DNA from: Geothrix oryzisoli
GTDB lineage: Bacteria > Acidobacteriota > Holophagae > Holophagales > Holophagaceae
NCBI RefSeq assembly: GCF_022808865.1
Contig: NZ_JAKZLB010000001.1
Location: forward strand, 372,001-436,000
Length of the DNA: 64,000 nucleotides
Direction: 5' to 3'
Numbering within the stretch: the first letter of the stretch is position 1; every line of letters begins with the position of its first letter. The notes under the pieces are model-generated. The model was given only the letters and a program-made list of their open reading frames with translations, had not been told where the DNA came from and did no database searches. Below are positions 9,257-17,665 of the stretch, in pieces. A program made the position numbers and the translations under genes.

Positions 9257-9275
9257 GATGATCGGATCATCCGAT
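9257..9275. promoter_or_regulatory. nested palindromes between kdsB and cheA
   Basis: Two overlapping odd-centre palindromes occupy the divergent intergenic region: GATGATC-G-GATCATC (9257-9271) and ATCGGAT-C-ATCCGAT (9261-9275). Both are exact over 7-bp arms. The position suits an operator governing one or both divergent operons. No specific regulator can be named. Confidence 0.35.
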
Positions 9276-9399
9276 GGCCGGAGGTCATGGAGCTGACGGG
9301 CCCTCTGGGCGGCGGATCTGGTGGCTCCGGCGATCCGACCACCGATCCAGATTCCAGTCCCCGGACTGTCCTGCCGATGGCACGGCATCGGGAGTGCTC

Positions 9400-11424
9400 T
9401 TGGATCCATCCTTCGACGATGTCTGGGCTGAATGCGAGGACCTGTTCGCCCAGGCCCGGGAGCGGCTGGCGACGCTGAAGACGCCCCAGCCTGCGCACGT
9501 GGTGCAGGCCTCGGTGAACGCGCTCTTCCGCTCGACCCACACCCTCAAGGGCATGGCCGGGATGCTCGGCTTCCCCCGGTTCAGCCAGGCCGCCCACCGC
9601 ATGGAGGACATCTTCGACCTGATGCGCCAGGGCCGCCTGCGGTCCACCGACTCGCTGATCGAGACGCTCGAATCCGGCATCCAGGCCCTGGAATCCGGCC
9701 TGGCGGGCCTCCAGCGGGGGCAGCCGGAACCGGACGACTACCTGCATGCCATCCGGCGCCAGCTCGGGGAGCTGGAGGCGCTGGCCCGACCGCCCGATGG
9801 CGCGGTCCTGGATCTCACCTCACTGCTGGATCTCCCCCCGGATGTCCTGAAGGCGCTGTCCGAGTACGAGCGGACCCGGGTGACGGCGGTGCTCCTGGCC
9901 GGCATCCCCATTCACGGGATCCGCGTCAGCCTGGAACTCGCCACCTTCGACGAGCGCCTCCGGGCCCTCAGCGAGGCCGCCGGGGCCCAGGGGGAACTCA
10001 TCTCCGCCCTGCCTCTGGAGGCGGCCGAGGGCCAGGACGGACTGAGCTTCCTCCTGCTGGTGGCAGCGCCCATCTTGGAGTTCCAGGGCCTGGGGGCAGG
10101 TCCGGACGAGGCCCTGGAGATCCTCAGGCTCGCCGACCCCGAGCGGATCCCCGCCAGCCTGAGGGCCGCCCCCGAATCGCCCGAGGCCTCGTCCCAGGCC
10201 GCCGAACCGCTGCAGGCCTCCCCACCCCCGGCGGCCCAGGACGCCGAAGTGCTCCGGCTGCCGGCCCAGCGGGTGGAAGCGCTGGAAGCCCGCCTCATGG
10301 CCGTGGCGCAGGTGCGGGACACCGCCAGCCAGGTGCTGCGCCAGTTGGAGGATCCGGACCTGGACCGGCCCCGGGCGATGATGGGCGAGATCGAAACGGG
10401 TCTGCTGGAGGTTCAGAAATCCCTCCTCCAGATGCGCATGGTGAAAGTGGAGAGCCTGTTCCAGCGGATCGAACCCATGGTGAAGGCGCTCAGCCGCGAC
10501 ATGGGGAAGCCGGTGCGGGTCTCCTTCCAGGGCGGTGAACTGGAGTTGGAGCGCAGCCTGCTCGGGCGGCTCACCGAGCCCTTCCTCCACCTGGTCCGGA
10601 ATGCCCTCGACCATGGCCTCGAAGGGGCGGCGGAGCGGGTGGCCCAGGGCAAGGCTGAAATCGGTTCGTTGAAGATTTCGGCCTCGCAGCGGGGCCGGAA
10701 CCTCCGGTTCGACATCCGGGATGATGGACGAGGGTTCGACCTGGCCCGGATCGAGGCACGCGGCCTCGCCATGGGGCTGCTCCGGGAAGGGCAGGTCCAC
10801 ACGGCTGAGGATCTCCATCGGCTGACCCTGGAACCGGGTTTCTCCACACGAGAGCGGGCCTCCCAGATCTCGGGCCGGGGGGTGGGCATGGATGTCGTCC
10901 GGGCGGAGGTGGTGGGCATGGGCGGCGAAATCCAGATCTCCAGCGAGCCGCGCCGGGGCAGCCTCGTCCGCCTCAGCCTGCCGCTGTCCCGGGCCGTGGT
11001 CGGCTGCCTGAAAGTCCGCTGTGGCAAGCAGATCTTCGGGATCCCCCTGAGTCACGTGCTGCGGGTCCAGGCGAGCCCTGAGGCCCTGCGGGGCGGCAGC
11101 CGTGCCGAGGTGCTGGGGGAGAACCTTCCCATGGAATCCCTCCAGGCCTGTCTCGGACTGCCCGAACCGGCCCAGGGGCAGCGCCTCCTCGTGGTGCTCC
11201 GCCAGCAGGGCGCCTCCGCCGATGCGAGCCTGGACCTTGCCCTGGGCGTCGATGAAGTCTCGGGCCGGGCCGAACTCCTCCTGCGGAGCCTGCCGGAATT
11301 GGCCCACGCCCCGGGGATCATGGGTGGCAGCCTCCAGGAGGAGGGCATCCTCTGGGTGCTCGATCCCGAAGACCTGATGGGCCTGGCCATGGATTCCCTC
11401 ATGCGGCGGGTGGCCGGTGTCTGA
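9400..11424 (+). CDS. cheA: CheA-type chemotaxis histidine kinase
   Basis: Cytoplasmic sensor kinase of a chemosensory array, 674 aa. The N-terminal HPt domain carries the phosphorylated His in STHTLKGMAG (H47). A middle region (about 130-270) resembles the linker/P2-like domain of non-enteric CheAs. The dimerisation helices follow, then the ATPase core with the N box HLVRNALDHG, G1 DDGRGFD and G2 SGRGVGMDVV, and a C-terminal CheW-like P5 domain. The TTG at 9400 follows GGGAG with 5-nt spacing and gives a natural N-terminus (MDPSFDDVW); GTG at 9394 is the alternative. CheW overlaps its end. No CheY, CheB or CheR is nearby, so the phosphoryl acceptor may be the REC protein at 17662. Confidence 0.9.
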   Translation: MDPSFDDVWAECEDLFAQARERLATLKTPQPAHVVQASVNALFRSTHTLKGMAGMLGFPRFSQAAHRMEDIFDLMRQGRLRSTDSLIETLESGIQALESGLAGLQRGQPEPDDYLHAIRRQLGELEALARPPDGAVLDLTSLLDLPPDVLKALSEYERTRVTAVLLAGIPIHGIRVSLELATFDERLRALSEAAGAQGELISALPLEAAEGQDGLSFLLLVAAPILEFQGLGAGPDEALEILRLADPERIPASLRAAPESPEASSQAAEPLQASPPPAAQDAEVLRLPAQRVEALEARLMAVAQVRDTASQVLRQLEDPDLDRPRAMMGEIETGLLEVQKSLLQMRMVKVESLFQRIEPMVKALSRDMGKPVRVSFQGGELELERSLLGRLTEPFLHLVRNALDHGLEGAAERVAQGKAEIGSLKISASQRGRNLRFDIRDDGRGFDLARIEARGLAMGLLREGQVHTAEDLHRLTLEPGFSTRERASQISGRGVGMDVVRAEVVGMGGEIQISSEPRRGSLVRLSLPLSRAVVGCLKVRCGKQIFGIPLSHVLRVQASPEALRGGSRAEVLGENLPMESLQACLGLPEPAQGQRLLVVLRQQGASADASLDLALGVDEVSGRAELLLRSLPELAHAPGIMGGSLQEEGILWVLDPEDLMGLAMDSLMRRVAGV

Positions 11425-11848
11425 AACCTCGCTTCTGCTTCGGGCCAAGGCGGCCGGTCGGGACATCCTGCTGCCCATGTCCGGCCTTCGCGAGGTGGTG
11501 GCGCTCGCACCGATCACGCCCCTTCCCGGCGGCCCCCCCGGCATCCAGGGTGTGGTGCTCTACCAGGGGGAATTCCTCCCCGTGCTCGACTGGACCGCGC
11601 TCCAAGGTTGCCCGGCCCGCCTGGAATCTGCGGTGGCGATGGCGGTCCTCATGCCTCGCCTGGGCCTTCCCCTGGAGGGGTTGACCGGCACCCTGGAAGC
11701 TCCGGAGGAAGGGTGGTCCGACCCGGCGGAAGGCGACCCCTGGGCTCCGATCCTGGCGAAGGTGTGCCGGGTCGGTGGCGAGGAACTGGCCCTGCTGGAT
11801 CCGGATCATCTCCTGGCGCTGCTGCACCGTCTTCGCAAGGACCGCTGA
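11417..11848 (+). CDS. cheW: CheW-like coupling protein
   Basis: Small (143 aa) CheW-fold adaptor linking chemoreceptors to CheA. The weakly conserved CheW pattern is visible: an opening strand, the LREVV segment, GIQGVVLYQGEFLPVLD (the GxxNLRGxVxPVxD-type hallmark) and a closing strand. The GTG start at 11417 lies inside the cheA coding end (8-nt overlap), implying translational coupling. Divergence from canonical CheW is notable, but the context makes the assignment solid. Confidence 0.8.
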   Translation: MSETSLLLRAKAAGRDILLPMSGLREVVALAPITPLPGGPPGIQGVVLYQGEFLPVLDWTALQGCPARLESAVAMAVLMPRLGLPLEGLTGTLEAPEEGWSDPAEGDPWAPILAKVCRVGGEELALLDPDHLLALLHRLRKDR

Positions 11849-11898
11849 CGGACCCGGGCGTCCATGCGATGATGACTGTTTCGTGCCCGGAGGCTCCC

Positions 11899-12900
11899 TT
11901 GAATCGTCGCCTTGCCGCCCCCGTTGGAATCACTGCCACTGGGCAATGTTTTCCTCCAAAAGTGGTCACCAACGACGATCTGTCCAAGATCATGGACACC
12001 AACGACGAGTGGATCCGGACCCGCACGGGCATCCGAGAGCGCCGGTGGGTCGAACCCGGCACCGGGGCCTCCCAGCTGGGGGCGCCGGCCCTTCAGATGG
12101 CCCTGGACAACCGCGGCATCAAGGCCTCGGAACTCGACCTGATCCTGGTCACCACCGTGACCCCCGATACGCTGTTCCCCGCCACGGCCTGCCGCATCCA
12201 GCACATGGTGGGCGCCAGCAACGCCTTCGGCTTTGACCTGAACGCCGCCTGCTCCGGCTTCCTCTACGCCCTGACGACCGCCGCCAGCCTGGTGGCCGCC
12301 GGGGGCGTCCGCCGGGTCGCCGTGGTGGGCGTGGACATCATGTCCACCATCATCAACCTGGAGGATCGGGCCACCTCCGTGCTGTTCGGCGATGGCGCCG
12401 GCGCCGTGATCGTGGAGCGGGTGGAGGAGGGCCTCGGCATCCTCGACTTCGAGCACAAGGTGGACGGCGCTGGAGGCTGCTTCCTCTACATGCCGGCCGG
12501 CGGCTCCCTGAAGCCCGCCACCGCGGAGACCGTGGCCGCCAAGGAGCACTACATCCACCAGGCCGGCAGCGAAGTCTTCAAGAACGCCGTGCGCGAGATG
12601 GCCGACAACAGCAAGCTGCTCATGGACCGCAACGGCTTCCGGGGCGACGAGCTCAAGCTGTTCGTGCCCCACCAGGCCAACATCCGCATCATGGATGCCG
12701 CCGCCAAGCGGCTGGAACTGGATCCCTCCCGCATGATGGTGAACATCGACCGCTACGCCAACACCACCACCGCCACCATCCCCACAGCGCTGCATCAGGC
12801 CGTGGAGGCCAAGCGGGTGGAGAAGGGCGACCTCGTGGTGCTGTCGGCCTTCGGTGCAGGCTTCACCTGGGGTTCCACGCTCCTGCGCTGGGCGTACTGA
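11899..12900 (+). CDS. fabH: beta-ketoacyl-ACP synthase III
   Basis: Initiates fatty-acid synthesis by condensing acetyl-CoA with malonyl-ACP, 333 aa. The catalytic triad is explicit: Cys118 in NAACSG, His258 in HQANIR and Asn288 in YANTT. The C-terminal GAGFTWGS motif is intact. The TTG at 11899 has GGAGG at 11889-11893; the longer frame upstream overlaps cheW out of phase and is rejected. It sits between the chemosensory genes and rsmD, an unusual place for a lipid gene. Confidence 0.93.
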   Translation: MNRRLAAPVGITATGQCFPPKVVTNDDLSKIMDTNDEWIRTRTGIRERRWVEPGTGASQLGAPALQMALDNRGIKASELDLILVTTVTPDTLFPATACRIQHMVGASNAFGFDLNAACSGFLYALTTAASLVAAGGVRRVAVVGVDIMSTIINLEDRATSVLFGDGAGAVIVERVEEGLGILDFEHKVDGAGGCFLYMPAGGSLKPATAETVAAKEHYIHQAGSEVFKNAVREMADNSKLLMDRNGFRGDELKLFVPHQANIRIMDAAAKRLELDPSRMMVNIDRYANTTTATIPTALHQAVEAKRVEKGDLVVLSAFGAGFTWGSTLLRWAY

Positions 12901-12911
12901 ACCCCGGCAGC

Positions 12912-13442
12912 ATGAGGATCATCGCCGGGACCCTGAAGGGAAGACGGCTCGCGGCGCCGCCCCCGGGGGACCAGCGGGTGCGGCCGACCTCTGACCGGGC
13001 CCGCGAGGCCCTGTTCTCGATCCTCCAGCGGTGGCCCTCCGGGCCGTTCCTCGACCTGTGCGCCGGGACCGGTGCCGTGGGACTCGAGGCCCATTCCCGT
13101 GGGTACGGGCCCGTCGCCTGCGTCGAGGCCTCCGAGCCCGGCTGGTCCTGTCTGGTCCGGAATGCCAAAGGCACGGGGATCCAGGCGCTGCACACGGACC
13201 TGCGCCGTCTTCCGGAGGATGCCTTCGCCGGCCAGGCCGTGGTGTTCCTGGATCCCCCCTACGACCAGGCTGCGGACCTCTGGGCTCGCCTGGCCACCCG
13301 CCTGAGGGCCTGGATGGCCCCAGGAGGGATCCTGGTCTTCGAGACGGACCGCCAGACCGAGCTGGAATTACAGAGCGGCTGGATTTTGGCCGAAAGGCGC
13401 GAATATGGTGCAGCCCGATTCCATTTCTGGGCCCCGGCCTGA
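12912..13442 (+). CDS. rsmD: 16S rRNA (guanine966-N2)-methyltransferase
   Basis: SAM-dependent methylation of G966 in 16S rRNA, 176 aa, the usual size. It starts with the family signature MRIIAGTLKGRRL and the RPTSDRAREALFSIL segment, has the SAM motif FLDLCAGTGAVGLEA (about 47-61), and the catalytic DPPY near residue 117. It lies 11 nt after fabH, and its 3' end overlaps the next gene by 38 nt in another frame. Confidence 0.93.
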   Translation: MRIIAGTLKGRRLAAPPPGDQRVRPTSDRAREALFSILQRWPSGPFLDLCAGTGAVGLEAHSRGYGPVACVEASEPGWSCLVRNAKGTGIQALHTDLRRLPEDAFAGQAVVFLDPPYDQAADLWARLATRLRAWMAPGGILVFETDRQTELELQSGWILAERREYGAARFHFWAPA

Positions 13443-15954
13443 ACTCAGGGTCGAAGGGCCCGCCCAGGTGGACCCAGCCGTCCTCAACCTGGTGGTCAAC
13501 CGTCTCCGCACGGGGACGGGCTTCGTCTGGCTTGCGGCCTTCCTGGTGGGTTTCGGACTGTTTCTGTTCGTGGCCCCGCCGGGATTCCACCTCTCCATGG
13601 GGGGGGTGGCGGCCGCGCTGGGCCTGCTGCTTCTGGCGGCGGGGATCTCCGTGCTTCAGATCAATGCCCTGGGGCGGACCCTGGCCGGCGGAACGCTCGG
13701 GCCGGACCTCTACCGCTCCCTGACCCGCTTTCCACAGACCTCATCCCTGCTGTTCTTCTATCAGGGAACCTGCCTGAGCGTGGGGACCTACCTCTGGATC
13801 AAGCTCCATCTCGGCCAGAGCACCCTGGTGAGTTCCGTCACCGCCGCGGTGTTCCTGGTGCTTGGGTCCCTGGCGTCCATCAGCCAGTATTTCCTGAGCA
13901 AACAGAACCTGATGAAGATCTACAAATGCCTGGCGGGCCAGCCCGGATTCACCGAATCCGAAGCCCGGTTCTCCACCAGCCTGCGGGCCAAGTTCGGCTT
14001 CGGCATCCTGGCCATGACCGGCGGTGTGCTCGTGCTCTCCATCCTGGTGTCCGGGCTTACTCTCCAGTCATCGATCCGCACCAAAGTCACGAGTTATGCC
14101 AACAACGAACTCGCCAATCTTGCCGATTCCGTGGCCTTCGTGCAGGAGATGAACAGCACCCAGGACGACCTCGACGCGTTCATCGGAACCCTGAAACTGG
14201 GCGCGGGGGGAGGGCTTTCCCTCCGGCTGCCGGCGAGCAAGGGCGGGGCGCTCCTCGGCTCCCGGCTCCAGGTTTCGGGGGCCGGGGACATCGTCGTGGG
14301 GCAGATGCTTCCGGACGGATCCGAACTCCGGGCGGTGATCCCCGAAGCGGAGTACGCCGATGCCATCTGGAAGGCCCTGCGGCCCAGTCTCGCCATCCTC
14401 CTCCTGGCCGTGGTCTTCCTGGTCTATTTCATCCAGCTGATCCTCCGCGACGTGCAACGGCCCCTGCTCCTGCTGAGCCACAATGCCAAGCGGGTGGGCG
14501 AAGGCCGCATCGACACCCTCGAGTCGGTCTACAGCGACGACGAGGTGGCGGCTCTGGCTCAGGGGTTCGGCCGCATGGTGGGAAGCCTCCGGGGCATGGT
14601 GGTCCAGATCCGCGCCGCCAGCCGGGACCTGTCCAAGGCCTCCAGCGCCATCCGGGAATCCGCCGACGGCGTCCGCCAATCCAGCCATGGCCAGCGCGAG
14701 CTCATCGAATCCTTCCACGAGGAGATCAACGAGCTGACCGATACCTCCATCAGCATCAGCGCGAGTTCCATGGAGCTGAGCCTGGCCTCGGAGAACACCA
14801 ACGCCACCATCGTGCAGATGGCCGCCAGCGTCCAGCAGATCAACCAGAGCATGGATGAACTGCTCATGGTGGTGGAGGGGATCACCTCCGCGATCCGGGA
14901 CTTCGACGTATCCATCAAGAACGTGGGCAAGAACGTGGATCGCCTCGCGGATCACGCCGAGCACACCCGGGAGTTTGCGGAAAACCTGGAGCAGAGCACC
15001 TCGGCCATCGATGACAACGTGAAGATCGCGCAGCGCCACGCCAAGAACGTGATCCACACCGTGGCCCGGGGCATGGAGCTGGTGGCCCGGAACAAGGACA
15101 AGATCCAGGTGATCGATCGGGTCGTCCAGGACTTCCACGGCACCACCCGCACCCTGCTCCAGCTGGGCACCGACATCGCCAAGATCCTGGACTACATCGG
15201 CGATCACGCCCAGCAGACGAACCTGCTGGCCTTGAACGCGGCCATCATCGCCTCCCAGAGCGGCACGGCCGGGGACGGGCAGGCCAAGGGCTTCTCGGTG
15301 GTTGCAGACGAGATCAAGCAGCTCGCCGAGCAGACCGGGCGTTCGACCCAGGAGATCCAGCAGATCATCGGGACGCTCCAAGCTGAGATCCGGAAGGCCT
15401 ACCAGCAGGTGGAGCTGGGGATCGATGCGGTGCGCGACGGGGCCGAATCCATGGGGCAGAGCGAGGAGGCCCTCCAGGCGATCCTCGAGTCGGTGGGCGG
15501 AATGGATCGGGTTGTGGAGAGCATTCTCAGCGAGACCCTCCAGCAGGGTGGCCAGGCCAGCCTCATCCACGAGGCCAACCGCAACATCCACCACCAGGTG
15601 GAAACCATCCGGTCGGTCATCGTGGAGCAGCAGCAGACGAGCAACTACATCCTGTCCCTGGCCATGAATGTCCAGCAGGCCACCAGTGTGGTCCGCGACT
15701 CCACCCGGGAGCAGAGCGCCGGCAGCGACGAGATCGCCCGCGCCACCGAGCAGGTCCGGGCCCTGGCCAGCAGCCTCCACGAGATCCTGGCCCGGCAGGA
15801 GAGCCACGTGCTGTCGCTGAAGGAGACCATGAACCGGGTGCTGGGCAAGGCCGTGGAGAGCGAGCGGGCCATCGGGGCCTCCAGCGGGGCCGTGGAACAG
15901 CTGGGCGTCCAGGTCCACATGCTCAACCGGGAAGTGAACCTCTTCAAGCTGTAG
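13405..15954 (+). CDS. membrane-bound methyl-accepting chemotaxis-like receptor
   Basis: 849-aa chemoreceptor. The N-terminus has about five hydrophobic segments (near residues 37-58, 65-86, 112-135, 141-163 and 193-216), a small extracytoplasmic region and a further helix near 330-350, so this is not the classical two-helix topology. A HAMP-like segment (about 351-403) precedes a long coiled-coil cytoplasmic domain whose hairpin tip reads QQTNLLALNAAIIASQSG then KGFSVVADEIKQLAEQTG, the MCP signalling signature. The ATG at 13405 is inside rsmD. It is probably the input for the CheA/CheW pair upstream; its ligand is unknown. Confidence 0.88.
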   Translation: MVQPDSISGPRPELRVEGPAQVDPAVLNLVVNRLRTGTGFVWLAAFLVGFGLFLFVAPPGFHLSMGGVAAALGLLLLAAGISVLQINALGRTLAGGTLGPDLYRSLTRFPQTSSLLFFYQGTCLSVGTYLWIKLHLGQSTLVSSVTAAVFLVLGSLASISQYFLSKQNLMKIYKCLAGQPGFTESEARFSTSLRAKFGFGILAMTGGVLVLSILVSGLTLQSSIRTKVTSYANNELANLADSVAFVQEMNSTQDDLDAFIGTLKLGAGGGLSLRLPASKGGALLGSRLQVSGAGDIVVGQMLPDGSELRAVIPEAEYADAIWKALRPSLAILLLAVVFLVYFIQLILRDVQRPLLLLSHNAKRVGEGRIDTLESVYSDDEVAALAQGFGRMVGSLRGMVVQIRAASRDLSKASSAIRESADGVRQSSHGQRELIESFHEEINELTDTSISISASSMELSLASENTNATIVQMAASVQQINQSMDELLMVVEGITSAIRDFDVSIKNVGKNVDRLADHAEHTREFAENLEQSTSAIDDNVKIAQRHAKNVIHTVARGMELVARNKDKIQVIDRVVQDFHGTTRTLLQLGTDIAKILDYIGDHAQQTNLLALNAAIIASQSGTAGDGQAKGFSVVADEIKQLAEQTGRSTQEIQQIIGTLQAEIRKAYQQVELGIDAVRDGAESMGQSEEALQAILESVGGMDRVVESILSETLQQGGQASLIHEANRNIHHQVETIRSVIVEQQQTSNYILSLAMNVQQATSVVRDSTREQSAGSDEIARATEQVRALASSLHEILARQESHVLSLKETMNRVLGKAVESERAIGASSGAVEQLGVQVHMLNREVNLFKL

Positions 15955-15994
15955 TCCTGCTGGTAGGCTGGAGGCCGCTTCCCCGGGCCCCTGC

Positions 15995-17665
15995 ATGTAT
16001 CGCCTGTCCATCAAGACCAAGCTGAGCGCCGTCATCAGCATCCTGGTCCTCTCATTCATCGCCTTCAACCTGCTGTACTACCCTCGCTGGGTGGAGCAGC
16101 AGATCCTGACCCAGGCTGAACTGAGCGCGCGCCAGGTTGCCGAGACGGCCAGCTATGCCCTGGGCCCGGCCGTGAGCACGGGGAACACCCGGGACATCGC
16201 CAAGGTGCTCCAGGGCGTCCAGAACATCCCCTCCTTCCGGTTCAGCGCCGTCTACGGCGCCCATGGGGAGGCGCTGGACAGCACTCCCACCACCCCAGAG
16301 TGGGCCACGGGGCAGGTCCTGCGGGACGGCATCTCGCGCACCTATGCCCGGCGGGAGAGCAACATGCTGGTGGCGGTGGCTCCGGTCTTCTACGAGGAGC
16401 CCCGGGCGGACCAGGTGGGCACGCTGGTCATCGGGTTCACCACGGAAGGAACCCAGCGGGCCGTCCGCGAGAACATCCGCGCCAGCCTGGCCGTGGGCCT
16501 GGTCACCTTGGTGGTGGGCATCGGTGTGGCGGTCTTCCTGTCGAACCGCTACCTCCGACCGGTGATCCAGCTCACGGAGGCCGCCCAGAAGGTGGCCCAG
16601 GGCCACCTGGAGACCGTTTCCGTGAAGGTCTACACCCACGACGAGATCCAGGATCTGGGGCATTCCTTCGAGGTCATGACCGACAAGCTCCGGGTCTCCC
16701 GGGACGAGATCGAGCGCCAGAACCGCCTGCTGGAGTACCGGGTCCAGGAGCGCACCCGCCAGCTCATGGAGACCATCTGGGAGCTGGAGGAGATCCGGGC
16801 CAACCTCGAGCAGCTCGTCCAGGAGCGGACCCGCGGGCTCGAGCAGAGCCGTGTGGAACTCAGGGCCTGGGCCAGCACCCTCGAAGAGAAGGTCCAGGAG
16901 AAGACCCAGGAGCTGCGGGAACTGAATGACAGCCTGGTGACCAGCTACCAGAAGCTGAAGGAAGTGGACCGCCTGAAGGATGAGTTCCTGGCCAACGTCA
17001 GCCACGAGCTCCGCACCCCGCTGAACTCCATCATCGGTTTCTCGGGCATGCTCATGCAGGATCCGGATGGGCGGCTGGGCGAGGAGGCCAGGGAGGATCT
17101 CCAGATCATCTACCAGAACGGCCGTGCCCTCCTGGGGCTGATCGACTCGATCCTGGACCTCTCCAAGATCGAGGCGGGCAAGATGGAGCTGGAACTGGAA
17201 GAGGTGGATCCCGTGGCGCTGCTGGACGAAGTGAGGGCCATGGCGGCCGGCCTGGTGCAGAATCGCCCCATCACCCTCGAGTACCGGCGGCCCGATGATC
17301 CGGTGCGGGTCCTGGGCGACCCGGATCGGCTCCGGCAGGTCTTCACCAACCTCGTGGGCAACGCCATCAAGTTCACGGAAAGCGGCTCCGTGGCCATCTC
17401 CGCCGAGACGGTCGGAGAACGCTTCCTGGTCCGCATCGCGGACACCGGCATCGGCATGACCGAGGAGGACCTGGGCCGCCTCTTCAAGCCCTTCCAGCAG
17501 GTGGATGGCAGCATTTCCCGGCGGTTCGGCGGGACGGGTCTGGGGTTGGCCATCAGCCAGCGGTTCATGGGGCTCATGAAGGGCCACATCCGGGCCACCA
17601 GCCGCAAAGGCGAGGGCAGTGTGTTCGTAGTGGAAATGCCGTTGGCGTCCGGGGGAAAGGTATGA
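15995..17665 (+). CDS. membrane sensor histidine kinase (HAMP, HisKA, HATPase)
   Basis: 556-aa sensor kinase. TM1 is at about residues 9-29, an extracytoplasmic sensor at about 30-163, and TM2 at about 164-186, followed by HAMP and an extended coiled coil (about 240-325, rich in E/R/Q heptads). The HisKA domain has H337 in SHELRTPLNS. The HATPase domain has an intact N box (NLVGNAIKFT), G1 (DTGIGM) and G2 (GGTGLGLAI). A TAGGCT -10-like element lies 25 nt before the ATG. The stop overlaps the next gene by 4 nt (ATGA), pairing it with the REC pseudo-kinase. Confidence 0.92.
   Translation: MYRLSIKTKLSAVISILVLSFIAFNLLYYPRWVEQQILTQAELSARQVAETASYALGPAVSTGNTRDIAKVLQGVQNIPSFRFSAVYGAHGEALDSTPTTPEWATGQVLRDGISRTYARRESNMLVAVAPVFYEEPRADQVGTLVIGFTTEGTQRAVRENIRASLAVGLVTLVVGIGVAVFLSNRYLRPVIQLTEAAQKVAQGHLETVSVKVYTHDEIQDLGHSFEVMTDKLRVSRDEIERQNRLLEYRVQERTRQLMETIWELEEIRANLEQLVQERTRGLEQSRVELRAWASTLEEKVQEKTQELRELNDSLVTSYQKLKEVDRLKDEFLANVSHELRTPLNSIIGFSGMLMQDPDGRLGEEAREDLQIIYQNGRALLGLIDSILDLSKIEAGKMELELEEVDPVALLDEVRAMAAGLVQNRPITLEYRRPDDPVRVLGDPDRLRQVFTNLVGNAIKFTESGSVAISAETVGERFLVRIADTGIGMTEEDLGRLFKPFQQVDGSISRRFGGTGLGLAISQRFMGLMKGHIRATSRKGEGSVFVVEMPLASGGKV

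Noticed and set aside
14068-16068. 666-codon minus-strand frame opposite the chemoreceptor
   Set aside because: Shadow frame: biased composition, no SD, complete overlap with a clear MCP gene.
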